Assembly (NCBI RefSeq): GCF_019130065.1
Contig: NZ_JAHSPG010000018.1
Location: 558,001 to 622,000, forward strand
Origin: Pinibacter aurantiacus
Lineage (GTDB): Bacteria > Bacteroidota > Bacteroidia > Chitinophagales > Chitinophagaceae
Direction: 5' to 3'
DNA length: 64,000 nt
Positions 9,501 to 17,040 of the stretch are shown here, in pieces (the stretch's first letter is position 1; every line of letters begins with the position of its first letter). The notes below the pieces were generated by a model. That model worked only from the letters and a program-made list of their open reading frames with translations. It was not told the DNA's origin and did not search any database. Position numbers and translations under genes: made by a program.

Positions 9501-9794
9501 CCGTTGGCTAAAGCCAGACGGCAATGAAGTATTTGAAACCTTCCAGAGTGTTATTTGAAAATTCCTGAAGATTTAGTATTTCCACAGTAAAATGAAATTA
9601 AAGAATGCAACAACATACTTCATTGCCGTCTGGCTTCAGCCAACGGACACTAGAGAGATGAAGTATTTGCGACTTTCTAAAGGGCTATCGAAGATCCCTG
9701 AAGATTTAGTATGATGACAGCAAATGAAATTGAAGAATGTTAAAACATAATTTATTGCCCTCTGCCTTCAGCCAATGGAAATTAAAGAGATGAA
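9501..9794. repeat. Tandem ~134-bp duplication with inverted-repeat ends
   Basis: The block 9527-9660 is repeated in degenerate form at 9661-9794. Shared landmarks are the start aagtatttg, the middle cctgaagatttagtat, then atgaaattRaagaatg, attgcc and gccaaYgga. A 30-nt segment at 9501-9530 (ccgttggcta...) is the reverse complement of 9617-9646 with one mismatch. A third, decayed copy is at 9750-9777. No reading frame was seen. This fills most of the gap between the sigma and GH31 genes. Confidence 0.75.
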
Positions 9795-9851
9795 TACTAT
9801 TAACCACCCTTCATTCAATTCTTACCATTTGCTTAAAACCTGTACAAAATG

Positions 9852-9867
9852 ACACAATCGTTTGCGT
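9852..9867. promoter_or_regulatory. LacI-type operator-like palindrome before GH31
   Basis: The sequence is acacaatcgtttgcgt, matching ACGCAAACGTTTGCGT at 14 of 16 positions. It is centred about 73 bp before the ATG at 9933. Near-identical sites lie before the PUL-2 sigma gene (42765) and before GH35 (52908). LacI-family operators typically have a central CG in such palindromes; no regulator gene is in the window. Confidence 0.45.
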
Positions 9868-9932
9868 TGCGCTGATGGCTGCAGTAGTGTTACCTTGAAT
9901 GATTATTAGTGTTCCTAAATATTTTTTTGTCA

Positions 9933-12900
9933 ATGACCAGGGAAAGATCGTTCGCCATTATCGCAGCTTTTATCTTGATTATATTGTCGCCAAACTTAAC
10001 GTTAACGGCGCAAACAAAAGTGTTTTATAAAGAAAGTTTTTCATCGCCAGAGCTGCCAAAAGGTTGGTACAAGCCGGCCGTAGGCGTTTGGGATCCGCAA
10101 TGGATAGTGACCGATCAGCCATATCCAGGTTCTTATAAATACCAACAGCAGGCGCCACCGATAGCCTCTGAAAGCCGTGGTTATCATCTTCAATTCCAGG
10201 CAGGTTATTTTACAGATGAAGATGTAGACTGGTGGGCAAAAAAGAAAAACTACCCTGATGGTTATGTTGTATCTGCGCCAATCGATTGCTCGCAGAAAGA
10301 ATCCGTTATACTTCGCTTTCAGCAAAAGTTTCGCTGGTGGGATTACAAACAAAATGATACCAGCGGCATGTTCGTAGGTGTGAGCACTGACAGCATTCAC
10401 TGGCAACAGTGGGATGTTCGCGGTGGCGCAGCGTCTGCTACCGATATGTTTGCACCATTGAAAGAAGAAATAAACATTTCAAAATGGGCAGCACATCAGC
10501 CAAAGGTTTTCCTCCGTTTTTACTGGAAGGGAATGATGGCCTGGTATTGGATGGTAGATGATATCACGCTTGCAGAGGCTTATAATAATGATGTGGCGGT
10601 GGTGAAACTTCTTTCACACAACGAAACGTCCAATCATTTTACTGATCACGACATTATAACATTGCGTATTAAGAATGCAGGATCAAAGCCAATAACCAAA
10701 AGCTTTGAAGTGCGCGGCACCATTGATGGAACAAAGACAATTAAAAAAATTGTGGACGTTTCTTCAGAAGGCTGGGAGCCCGGTAAGGACAAGGATATAT
10801 CATTCCCGGCGGAGAACCTTGCCGGCAAACCTTCCCACTCATTTAAGTTTGTAATTGACTATCCGGGAGATGAAAACAAAAGCAACGATAGCCTTGCCAT
10901 CAAGGCAAATGCAGAAGCATCTACGCTGGGAAAGTTGACAGCATACAAACAGAATGGCAATACATTTGACCTTGCTTCAGGCATTAGTAAATTGAAACTG
11001 ATCTTTTACCGTGATGATATTTTCCGTTTATGGCTGGCTCCGGATGGAGATTTTACAGAACCTGCGCATGGGGATATTGTAGTGGGCGATCCGCAAAAAA
11101 ATACAAAAGTCAGTTCTGTTGACAAGGGCACATATTATGCGTTATCTACAGGCAAATTTGTTGTAAGGGTATACAAACAACCGTTGCGTTTTGCCATGTA
11201 TGATGCCTCTGATCGCACAATGCTGTGGCAGGAATTGAAGCCGATCACTTCAGGAGCTAAAACCGTACAAACACTAGCTTCCCGGGCAGACGAATATTTT
11301 TATGGGTGTGGAATGCAGAATGGTTACTTCTCTCATAAAGGGAAAGACATCATGATAGAAAAAGGTGGCGGCTGGAACGATGGAGGAAGAGCCAACCCTG
11401 CACCATTCTACATGAGCACCGCAGGTTATGGCGTATTAAGAAATACATTTGATGCAGGCCTGTATAGTTTTAAGGATACGGTGAAGCTTTCGCATGATGA
11501 AAACAGGTTTGACGCTTTCTATTTTTATGGCCCTTCATTAAAAGCGATTTTGAATGGTTACACAGATATTTCCGGAAAACCTTTCCTGATGCCGCGTTGG
11601 GCGCTGAGCCTTGGTGATGCAAACTGTTACAACAAACCGGCACGTGATAAAAAACCACAAACAACTCCGGATGTAATCTGGAAAGTAGCAGATGAATATG
11701 TAAAACATGACATGCCTCGTGGATGGATATTGCCAAACGATGGCTATGGTTGCGGCTATGTAAAACTGGATAGTGTTGTTAGCGAGTTGCACAAAAGGGG
11801 CTTCTATACAGGTTTGTGGACAGAGAACGGCGTTTCCAAAATAGCAACAGAAGTGGGCCAGTATGGCACCAGGCTTTGCAAGCTCGATGTAGCATGGGTT
11901 GGGCCAGGTTATAAATATGCACTTGATGGATGCAAAGCTTCATACAATGGCATCGAGCAAAACAGCAATGCCCGTGGCTATGTCTGGAGCGTAATGGGAT
12001 GGGCGGGCACGCAACGCTACAGCACCGTTTGGAGCGGCGACCAGTCTGGTTCATGGGAATACATTCGTTTTCATATTCCAACATTCATTGGCTCCGGTCT
12101 GTCTGCGCAAAATGCTGCGTCCAGTGATATTGACGGCATTTTCGGCGGCAGCGATTCCACCTACGTGCGTGACATGCAATGGAAATGTTTTATTCCGGTG
12201 TTGATGGTGATGAGCGGCTGGGCAAAACACGACAAGCAGCCGTGGATATACGGAGAGCCCTATACCAGCATCAACCGCAAATACCTGCGCCTGAAAATGC
12301 GCATGACGCCTTACATGTACACGCTTTGCTATGATGCCTACAAAACAGGCGTTCCCGCCACACGTGGACTGGTACTCGAGTATCCCAACGATCCTGTTAC
12401 AAAGGGAACGCTGACACAATATGAATTTTTGGCCGGCCCATCACTGCTTGTTGCACCTGTTTACAAGAAGGAAATAGTGCGTGACAGCATCTATTTACCG
12501 GCAGGAAAATGGCACGACTACTGGAGTGGAGAGATACATGAGGGCAAACAATGGCTGCGCAACTATGATGCGCCATTGGAAAAATTGCCGCTGTTTGTAA
12601 GAGAAGGCGCCATTATTCCCATGTACCCGGAAATGAATTATGATGGAGAAAAACGTGCTGACACTTTAACCCTGGATATTTATCCTTCAGGCCATTCAAC
12701 TTTTAATATGTACGAAGATGATGGCTTAACACGCGAATATCGTAAGGGAGCTTTTGCTACCACAAAAATTGAAGTAACACAAACCAGTAAAACAACGGTG
12801 CGCATTCATCCTGCTGTGGGTAATTACAAAGGGAAGTATTTGCAGAGAAGTTATCTGCTGCAGATCCATACAACGAAAGCGCCTGCCACTGTAGTGTTGA

Positions 12901-13046
12901 ACGGAAAACAATTGAGAAAGGCAAACAGTAAAGAAGCACTCGATGCAAATAGTTTTTATTTCGATGCAAACGACAGGAGTGGAGTGTTGGTTGTAAGCAC
13001 ATCCATGCTATCAACTGCGCAAATGCAACAAATAGATATTCAATAG
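9933..13046 (+). CDS. Secreted multidomain glycoside hydrolase family 31 enzyme
   Basis: I chose the ATG at 9933 over the GTG at 9909 because it directly precedes a good signal peptide (RSFAIIAAFILIILSP, cleavage near LTAQ). The product is 1037 aa. Residues ~25-205 form a MAM/concanavalin-like domain (GWY, FRWWDYKQNDTSG, AWYWMVDDITL). Residues ~210-320 look like CARDB (NDVAVVKLLS...). Next comes the GH31 N-domain and the (beta/alpha)8 barrel, with the probable nucleophile Asp in CKLDVAWVG (codon 11886) and acid Asp in VWSGDQSGSWEYIRFHIP (codon 12039), then the C-terminal beta domains (YEDDGLTREY). GH31 enzymes are alpha-glycosidases or transglycosylases. It diverges from the PUL-1 sigma gene, so it probably acts on the PUL-1 glycan. 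The exact specificity is unclear because the nucleophile motif is not the classic WxDMNE. Confidence 0.9.
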   Translation: MTRERSFAIIAAFILIILSPNLTLTAQTKVFYKESFSSPELPKGWYKPAVGVWDPQWIVTDQPYPGSYKYQQQAPPIASESRGYHLQFQAGYFTDEDVDWWAKKKNYPDGYVVSAPIDCSQKESVILRFQQKFRWWDYKQNDTSGMFVGVSTDSIHWQQWDVRGGAASATDMFAPLKEEINISKWAAHQPKVFLRFYWKGMMAWYWMVDDITLAEAYNNDVAVVKLLSHNETSNHFTDHDIITLRIKNAGSKPITKSFEVRGTIDGTKTIKKIVDVSSEGWEPGKDKDISFPAENLAGKPSHSFKFVIDYPGDENKSNDSLAIKANAEASTLGKLTAYKQNGNTFDLASGISKLKLIFYRDDIFRLWLAPDGDFTEPAHGDIVVGDPQKNTKVSSVDKGTYYALSTGKFVVRVYKQPLRFAMYDASDRTMLWQELKPITSGAKTVQTLASRADEYFYGCGMQNGYFSHKGKDIMIEKGGGWNDGGRANPAPFYMSTAGYGVLRNTFDAGLYSFKDTVKLSHDENRFDAFYFYGPSLKAILNGYTDISGKPFLMPRWALSLGDANCYNKPARDKKPQTTPDVIWKVADEYVKHDMPRGWILPNDGYGCGYVKLDSVVSELHKRGFYTGLWTENGVSKIATEVGQYGTRLCKLDVAWVGPGYKYALDGCKASYNGIEQNSNARGYVWSVMGWAGTQRYSTVWSGDQSGSWEYIRFHIPTFIGSGLSAQNAASSDIDGIFGGSDSTYVRDMQWKCFIPVLMVMSGWAKHDKQPWIYGEPYTSINRKYLRLKMRMTPYMYTLCYDAYKTGVPATRGLVLEYPNDPVTKGTLTQYEFLAGPSLLVAPVYKKEIVRDSIYLPAGKWHDYWSGEIHEGKQWLRNYDAPLEKLPLFVREGAIIPMYPEMNYDGEKRADTLTLDIYPSGHSTFNMYEDDGLTREYRKGAFATTKIEVTQTSKTTVRIHPAVGNYKGKYLQRSYLLQIHTTKAPATVVLNGKQLRKANSKEALDANSFYFDANDRSGVLVVSTSMLSTAQMQQIDIQ

Positions 13047-13051
13047 CATTC

Positions 13052-13122
13052 CGGGGAATGAAATATGTGTATTTAAAGCATCCAAATTTTTGTGCTTATA
13101 AGCAGTGCATTTTCATTCCCCG
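13052..13122. terminator. Long-stem bidirectional terminator
   Basis: Perfect 12-bp arms cggggaatgaaa (13052-13063) and tttcattccccg (13111-13122) enclose a 47-nt loop. On the plus strand TTTTATT follows. The hairpin lies between the convergent GH31 gene and the gene at 13134, so it could end transcription from both sides. Confidence 0.6.
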
Positions 13123-13133
13123 TTTTATTCAGT

Positions 13134-13637
13134 TTATTGATGCCTGGCGTTATAATCAGCTACCATCAATTGAAATTCTTTCCATTTTACGGAGCTCCCT
13201 TTGATTGCAATGTATTTTGACCCTTTAATTGTGTAAGTTATTGTTCCAACCAGCGCCCCCACTGCAAGACCAGCTGCTAGTCCTAATACAGCCTCTCCGG
13301 CGGGACTAATGAAGTTCATCTGAACCTGACCTTCCTGAGTATCATCCGGCTGGCCATCTATCGCTCCGAAAATGGCACCTGAAATGCCACCTGCCAGCAT
13401 ACCGATGCCTATATTATGGCCCGGCGCACGTCTGGTTCTAATAGAGCCAATGTAACGTGGTTCAATGGAATCTCTCTTTGTTACCGTTTGAAGATGAATG
13501 ATTGAGTCTGTAATTGCAATGATGTGTCCTTTGCCAATTTTTTTTCCTGACAAGTCATATACCCGCACAAACAGTTGCTTTTGGGCATGCGCAGCACAGC
13601 TTATAAAAATTAGAAAAAATAGAATAGGGGTTTTCAT
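13134..13637 (-). CDS. Secreted glycine-zipper protein of unknown function
   Basis: The 167-aa product begins with a clear Sec signal peptide (MKTPILFFLIFISCAAHAQ). Residues ~25-70 read as a small beta domain (YDLSGKKIGKGHIIAITDSIIHL), of the type seen in Bacteroidota proteins that respond to nucleation or wall stress. Two Gly/Ala-rich segments follow, around residues 75-95 (IGIGMLAGGISGAIFGAIDG) and 112-133 (AVLGLAAGLAVGALVGTI), both with glycine-zipper spacing that could insert into a membrane. I do not recognise a named family. It stands alone, convergent with the GH31 gene. Confidence 0.75.
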   Translation of the reverse strand: MKTPILFFLIFISCAAHAQKQLFVRVYDLSGKKIGKGHIIAITDSIIHLQTVTKRDSIEPRYIGSIRTRRAPGHNIGIGMLAGGISGAIFGAIDGQPDDTQEGQVQMNFISPAGEAVLGLAAGLAVGALVGTITYTIKGSKYIAIKGSSVKWKEFQLMVADYNARHQ

Positions 13638-13982
13638 ACTGTCAATTTGAAGATGAAGATATAGCGATACACTTACAACTGACTTGTAACGTGGCTCGGG
13701 AAAACAATCAAATTAATAAACCAGGTCAGGTCAGGTAAGCAACTATTTTGCTTCAGCCGGCAACTAACGCCAAAGGATATTCTAATAAAGAAGTGCCTTG
13801 GTTTAGGGTTGTTAAAGAAAGGTAACAAAAATTCATCCCGAATACAATACCTAAAGTATGGGATGCTAACTTTTCGTTACGCTTTTTATAACATGTATAA
13901 CCGCTGGCGGATTTTTATTATATTAGAAAAAAGTATAAACTTTTACACTTATTAACCATCCCCAAATTAAAAGCGCCTTACA
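13638..13982. other. Divergent intergenic region
   Basis: These 345 bp lie between two divergently transcribed genes and probably hold both promoters. I see short direct CAGGT repeats near 13722-13737 (ccaggtcaggtcaggtaa) and AT-rich sequence just before the hydrolase gene. No reading frame, RNA or strong hairpin was found. Confidence 0.5.
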
Positions 13983-14825
13983 ATGGAAGCAAAAAATCAA
14001 TCAAACGCAACCACTTTTCTTTCAGAAGATGGCCTGTCTGTATTTTACAGAAACTGGAAATCTGCGAATCAACCGAAAGCGATCGTCGTTATTGCCCACG
14101 GCTTTAATTCGCACAGCGGGTACTATGAATGGACAGCTGAACAATTGGCTTCAAACGACTATGAAGTCTACGCGATCGATTTTCCCGGAAGAGGAAAATC
14201 AGATGGCGAACGCTATTACATTGCTGACTACAATGCATTTGTAACGGAGCTTAACAAACTGGTGGACATCGCACAGGCTGCGCATCCCAACTTACCGACA
14301 TTCTTACTCGGACACAGTGCCGGAGGCGTGTTGTCAGCCGTTTATGTATTAGGATACCAAAACAAATTGAGCGGCTTCATCTGCGAAAGCTTTGCCTTCC
14401 AGGTGCCCGCACCGGATTTTGCCCTTGCAGTTTTGAAAGGCTTGAGTCACGTTTTCCCTCATGCACACGTATTGAAATTAAAGAATGAAGATTTCTCACG
14501 CAATCCCGAAGTGGTTGATTTTATGAATAACGACCCGCTCATTGACAACGAGGTGCAACCCACCAAAACAGTACAACAACTGGTACTGGCCGATGAGAGA
14601 CTTAAGGCTGAAATACCAACTATCACACTTCCGCTTTTAATCATGCACGGTACTTTGGACAAAGCCACCAAGCCCAGCGGCAGCCAGTTTTTTTACGACA
14701 ACTCCTCATCTTCAGATAAAACGCTGAAATTGTATGAAGGGCATTACCATGACTTACTCAACGACATTGACAAGGAAGTGGTGATGAATGATATTTTGGA
14801 TTGGCTGAACGTTAAAGCGAATTAA
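13983..14825 (+). CDS. Alpha/beta hydrolase, monoacylglycerol-lipase-like
   Basis: The 280-aa cytoplasmic protein lacks a signal peptide. It has the serine-aminopeptidase S33/monoacylglycerol lipase layout: an oxyanion-loop motif HGFNSHSGYY near residue 39, DFPGRGKSDG near 75, the nucleophile elbow GHSAGG with Ser ~116, the Asp region IMHGTLDKATKP near 225, and the catalytic His in YEGHYHDLLND near 258. It probably hydrolyses monoacylglycerols or lysophospholipids. It is a single-gene unit with its own upstream region; downstream is a dispersed repeat element. Confidence 0.9.
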   Translation: MEAKNQSNATTFLSEDGLSVFYRNWKSANQPKAIVVIAHGFNSHSGYYEWTAEQLASNDYEVYAIDFPGRGKSDGERYYIADYNAFVTELNKLVDIAQAAHPNLPTFLLGHSAGGVLSAVYVLGYQNKLSGFICESFAFQVPAPDFALAVLKGLSHVFPHAHVLKLKNEDFSRNPEVVDFMNNDPLIDNEVQPTKTVQQLVLADERLKAEIPTITLPLLIMHGTLDKATKPSGSQFFYDNSSSSDKTLKLYEGHYHDLLNDIDKEVVMNDILDWLNVKAN

Positions 14826-14848
14826 TCAGAACGCCTTCATTTTATGTT

Positions 14849-14987
14849 GTTAATGTCCTACGGACAATGTTTGCTAAATAAAATCTTCTCTATTGATATT
14901 TTTCTCCTAACGGAGAACTCTTGCCCGTAGGGCATTGATATTAATAGAAAAAATCCATAGCATTCATTTTGCCCGTAGGGCATTAAC
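14849..14987. repeat. Dispersed ~140-bp palindromic element, copy 1
   Basis: It starts gttaatgtcctacggacaa and ends ttgcccgtagggcattaac, so the ends are inverted repeats. Internal landmarks are tctattgatatt, cctaacggag and a second ttgcccgtagggcattga near its centre. Copies 2 and 3 are at 43666-43808 and 55389-55532 with the same order of parts. It carries no reading frame and lies between convergent genes. Confidence 0.8.
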
Positions 14988-15036
14988 ATTAAGCGGAAGT
15001 GGGAGACATGCTATTTTAATACTGCGTGCACGACCA

Positions 15037-15744
15037 TTACTTTCCTGCCACACTGTGCCACTCATGCTCAATTTTTGTCATGAGCAACGCATTGTCAAAT
15101 TGAATAGAACCTTTTGGAAACAATTTCTCATTTTCAAAAAAACTGGATTGTACATTGGTAACATCAAGAGCACTAACCTGCCAGTTGTATGCCTGAAGTT
15201 TCAATCCATCAAACTTTTTTTTGTTTGGTGAATAACCAAGTTCTCCTTTTTCGAAAAAATCGGAGGCATTTTCGAGCGACCCAAAAATTGATTTTTTGTT
15301 AAACTGTGAAGTTTTTGTAGCGTCTATTGAAATTTGAGTATCGTCTGAGCTGGTAAAATCTATATGAAAATTTTCTCCCGTTTCAACCACATTGAATTTT
15401 GCCAGATGATGAGTACCGGGGAAAATACGGCCGCCAACAATTGTATTAAACCTCAGCGACGTGTCACGCCTTGGAATAAAAACACCCTCCCGGGCTTGTC
15501 CGTCTTCATCCCATTCCACAGCAATCCTATGCGCACCATTCTCTGATGAAATGCCTAAGAAATCTGGCAATCCTTTTGGTTTGATATGCTTCAACCGTAT
15601 CAGGCAAATGCCAACAATAGCTTTGTCTTTATAAAGTTTTAACCGGAACGGAGAAGGGATAATATTTTTTACAGCTTCCGGGTCGGCCGTATAGTTGATC
15701 AGAATTCGTCTGTCGATGTAACCGTGTATGGCAGGGATTTTCAT
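15037..15744 (-). CDS. DUF2071 / YqjF-family protein
   Basis: This 235-aa cytoplasmic protein matches the DUF2071 (COG3361) family by eye: the N-terminal YIDRRILINYTADPEAVKNIIPSPFRL, the central GICLIRLKHIKPKGLP, and SLRFNTIVGGRIFPGTHH. The fold is related to acetoacetate decarboxylase, but no enzymatic role is established. It is followed 20 bp upstream on the same strand by the CYTH gene, so the two are probably cotranscribed. The role in this organism is unknown. Confidence 0.85.
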   Translation of the reverse strand: MKIPAIHGYIDRRILINYTADPEAVKNIIPSPFRLKLYKDKAIVGICLIRLKHIKPKGLPDFLGISSENGAHRIAVEWDEDGQAREGVFIPRRDTSLRFNTIVGGRIFPGTHHLAKFNVVETGENFHIDFTSSDDTQISIDATKTSQFNKKSIFGSLENASDFFEKGELGYSPNKKKFDGLKLQAYNWQVSALDVTNVQSSFFENEKLFPKGSIQFDNALLMTKIEHEWHSVAGK

Positions 15745-15764
15745 ATAGTAGGGGTTGGTAAGAT

Positions 15765-16235
15765 TTATTTCCAGTTTTTAAAAGGGTTCAAGGTCAAATT
15801 TGAATTGTAATACTTGGCCTCATCCGTAACTTCCTGCAACACCCAATCGGGCAACTCAAATTGTTCATCCTCGCTTTTCAATTCTATTTCGGCCACAATC
15901 AGGCCGTCATTCGCATCATGAAAGACATCTACTTCCCAGAGTTTCTCCTTGTAATGAATTCTGTACCGCGTTTTGGACAGTTCACTTTCCGAAAGACTGT
16001 TAAGCATTTGTTCGGCCTCAGTCAGCGGGATTTCATATTCAAATTCCTGGCGGGTAGCGCCGGTCGACTTTCCTTTGATCGTCAAATACGCTTCTGCATC
16101 GGTCACCCTTATGCGAATTGTTTTATTTTCATCTGTTGAAAGATAGCCTTGCCTGTAGAATTTTCCTTCAGGCTTGTCAAGTGCGTTCCACTTTTTGTGG
16201 TCTACAAGGTATTTACGTTCTATTTCGAGTGGCAT
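15765..16235 (-). CDS. CYTH-domain protein (triphosphate-binding tunnel fold)
   Basis: The 156-aa product opens with MPLEIERKYLV, the ExExK signature of CYTH proteins. It continues with basic and acidic strands that line the triphosphate tunnel: TIRIRVTDAEAYLTIKGKS, RQEFEYEIPL, KTRYRIHYKEKLWEVDVFHD and LIVAEIELKSEDE. Family members are class IV adenylyl cyclases or, more often in bacteria, inorganic triphosphatases. The bacterial short form with no extra domain fits a triphosphatase better. It lies upstream of the DUF2071 gene in the same direction. Confidence 0.92.
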   Translation of the reverse strand: MPLEIERKYLVDHKKWNALDKPEGKFYRQGYLSTDENKTIRIRVTDAEAYLTIKGKSTGATRQEFEYEIPLTEAEQMLNSLSESELSKTRYRIHYKEKLWEVDVFHDANDGLIVAEIELKSEDEQFELPDWVLQEVTDEAKYYNSNLTLNPFKNWK

Positions 16236-16287
16236 GATGAGTTAAGTCTTGTATTTACAGTTTCTTGTTCAAAGCTCCGTAAACAAA

Positions 16288-16875
16288 TCAATTATTGGCA
16301 ACGACCTTGCTTTTCAGTGTACTTTCATGGCTAAACTTAAATGATTTTGCAACATTGTCAAAAATCCCCCTGTACCTTATAGCGTCTTTTGTTTGTGTTC
16401 CTGCAGTGACTACGTACGCAATTCCGTTTTTTGGGAAAATGTAAGAAACCAAAGTCGCCTTAATACCTTGCGGCTCCATCTTGTAACTGTACCAAACACC
16501 TTTCGTGCCATTTGCCACTATATCACCTTGTCCTAGAATTACCGCGCTTGGAATATTCTTTTGTACTGATCGAATCGTCCCCTTTAAATAATCGTCCAAG
16601 CTTAAATTTTGCATAAACTCCGTGATAACGTTAATATTTGTATTTGGATCGTCTTTTGTTTGCGGAGCATCGAGATAATAAAAGTCAATTCCATATGCAT
16701 ATTTATGTCTAGTTGTCCAGCCATCTGGGACATAGAGACTATACTCATCTTTACCTACATTTATATTTGTTACCTCGGGAACTTTAGCAGCAATCTCATC
16801 TGCGGCCTTTCTGTATTTAGTTTTGCAGGCTGTCGCTCCAAATAATAATACCAGAAAAACAAAAATTATTCTCAT
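16288..16875 (-). CDS. Lipoprotein of unknown function
   Basis: I set the start at the ATG at 16875 (a TTG lies two codons upstream), which places the lipoprotein signal MRIIFVFLVLLFGATAC at the N-terminus. The 195-aa product continues with INVGKDEYSLYVPDGWTTRH, NINVITEFMQNLSLDDYLKGTI and GIAYVVTAGTQTKDAIRY. The layout (a strand reading 'YSLYVPDGW', then helices and a late 'F..F.FS' strand) resembles PsbP/DUF1795-type small lipoproteins. The function is not known, and this likeness is only suggestive. Confidence 0.75.
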   Translation of the reverse strand: MRIIFVFLVLLFGATACKTKYRKAADEIAAKVPEVTNINVGKDEYSLYVPDGWTTRHKYAYGIDFYYLDAPQTKDDPNTNINVITEFMQNLSLDDYLKGTIRSVQKNIPSAVILGQGDIVANGTKGVWYSYKMEPQGIKATLVSYIFPKNGIAYVVTAGTQTKDAIRYRGIFDNVAKSFKFSHESTLKSKVVANN

Positions 16876-17001
16876 TGTCAAAGTACAATTTAGGTTGTTG
16901 GGGCTTGTGGTCGCTAATACAAAATAAGAAACAAAGATAACAACTGCCAGAGAATAGAACTAATGGCCTCCGAAAAGGCGGAGGTTAAAACGATAATTAT
17001 T

Positions 17002-17040
17002 GGTTTTGAAAACCTGTCAGGTCTGGTAATTTGCAACGTT
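17002..17040. repeat. Half copy of the ACCTGTCAGG repeat
   Basis: The sequence ggttttgaaaacctgtcagg, followed by tctgg, matches the right half of the palindrome at 23873-23921, including the following Y-rich flank (ggYaaYYYgcaac). It abuts the 3' end of the helicase gene. A small hairpin (cctccg / cggagg) lies just beside it at 16967-16984. Confidence 0.6.

Noticed and set aside
11470-12419. Long antisense reading frames inside the GH31 gene
   Set aside because: They lie opposite a strongly coding gene, have His/Cys-rich composition typical of antisense shadows, and no family likeness.
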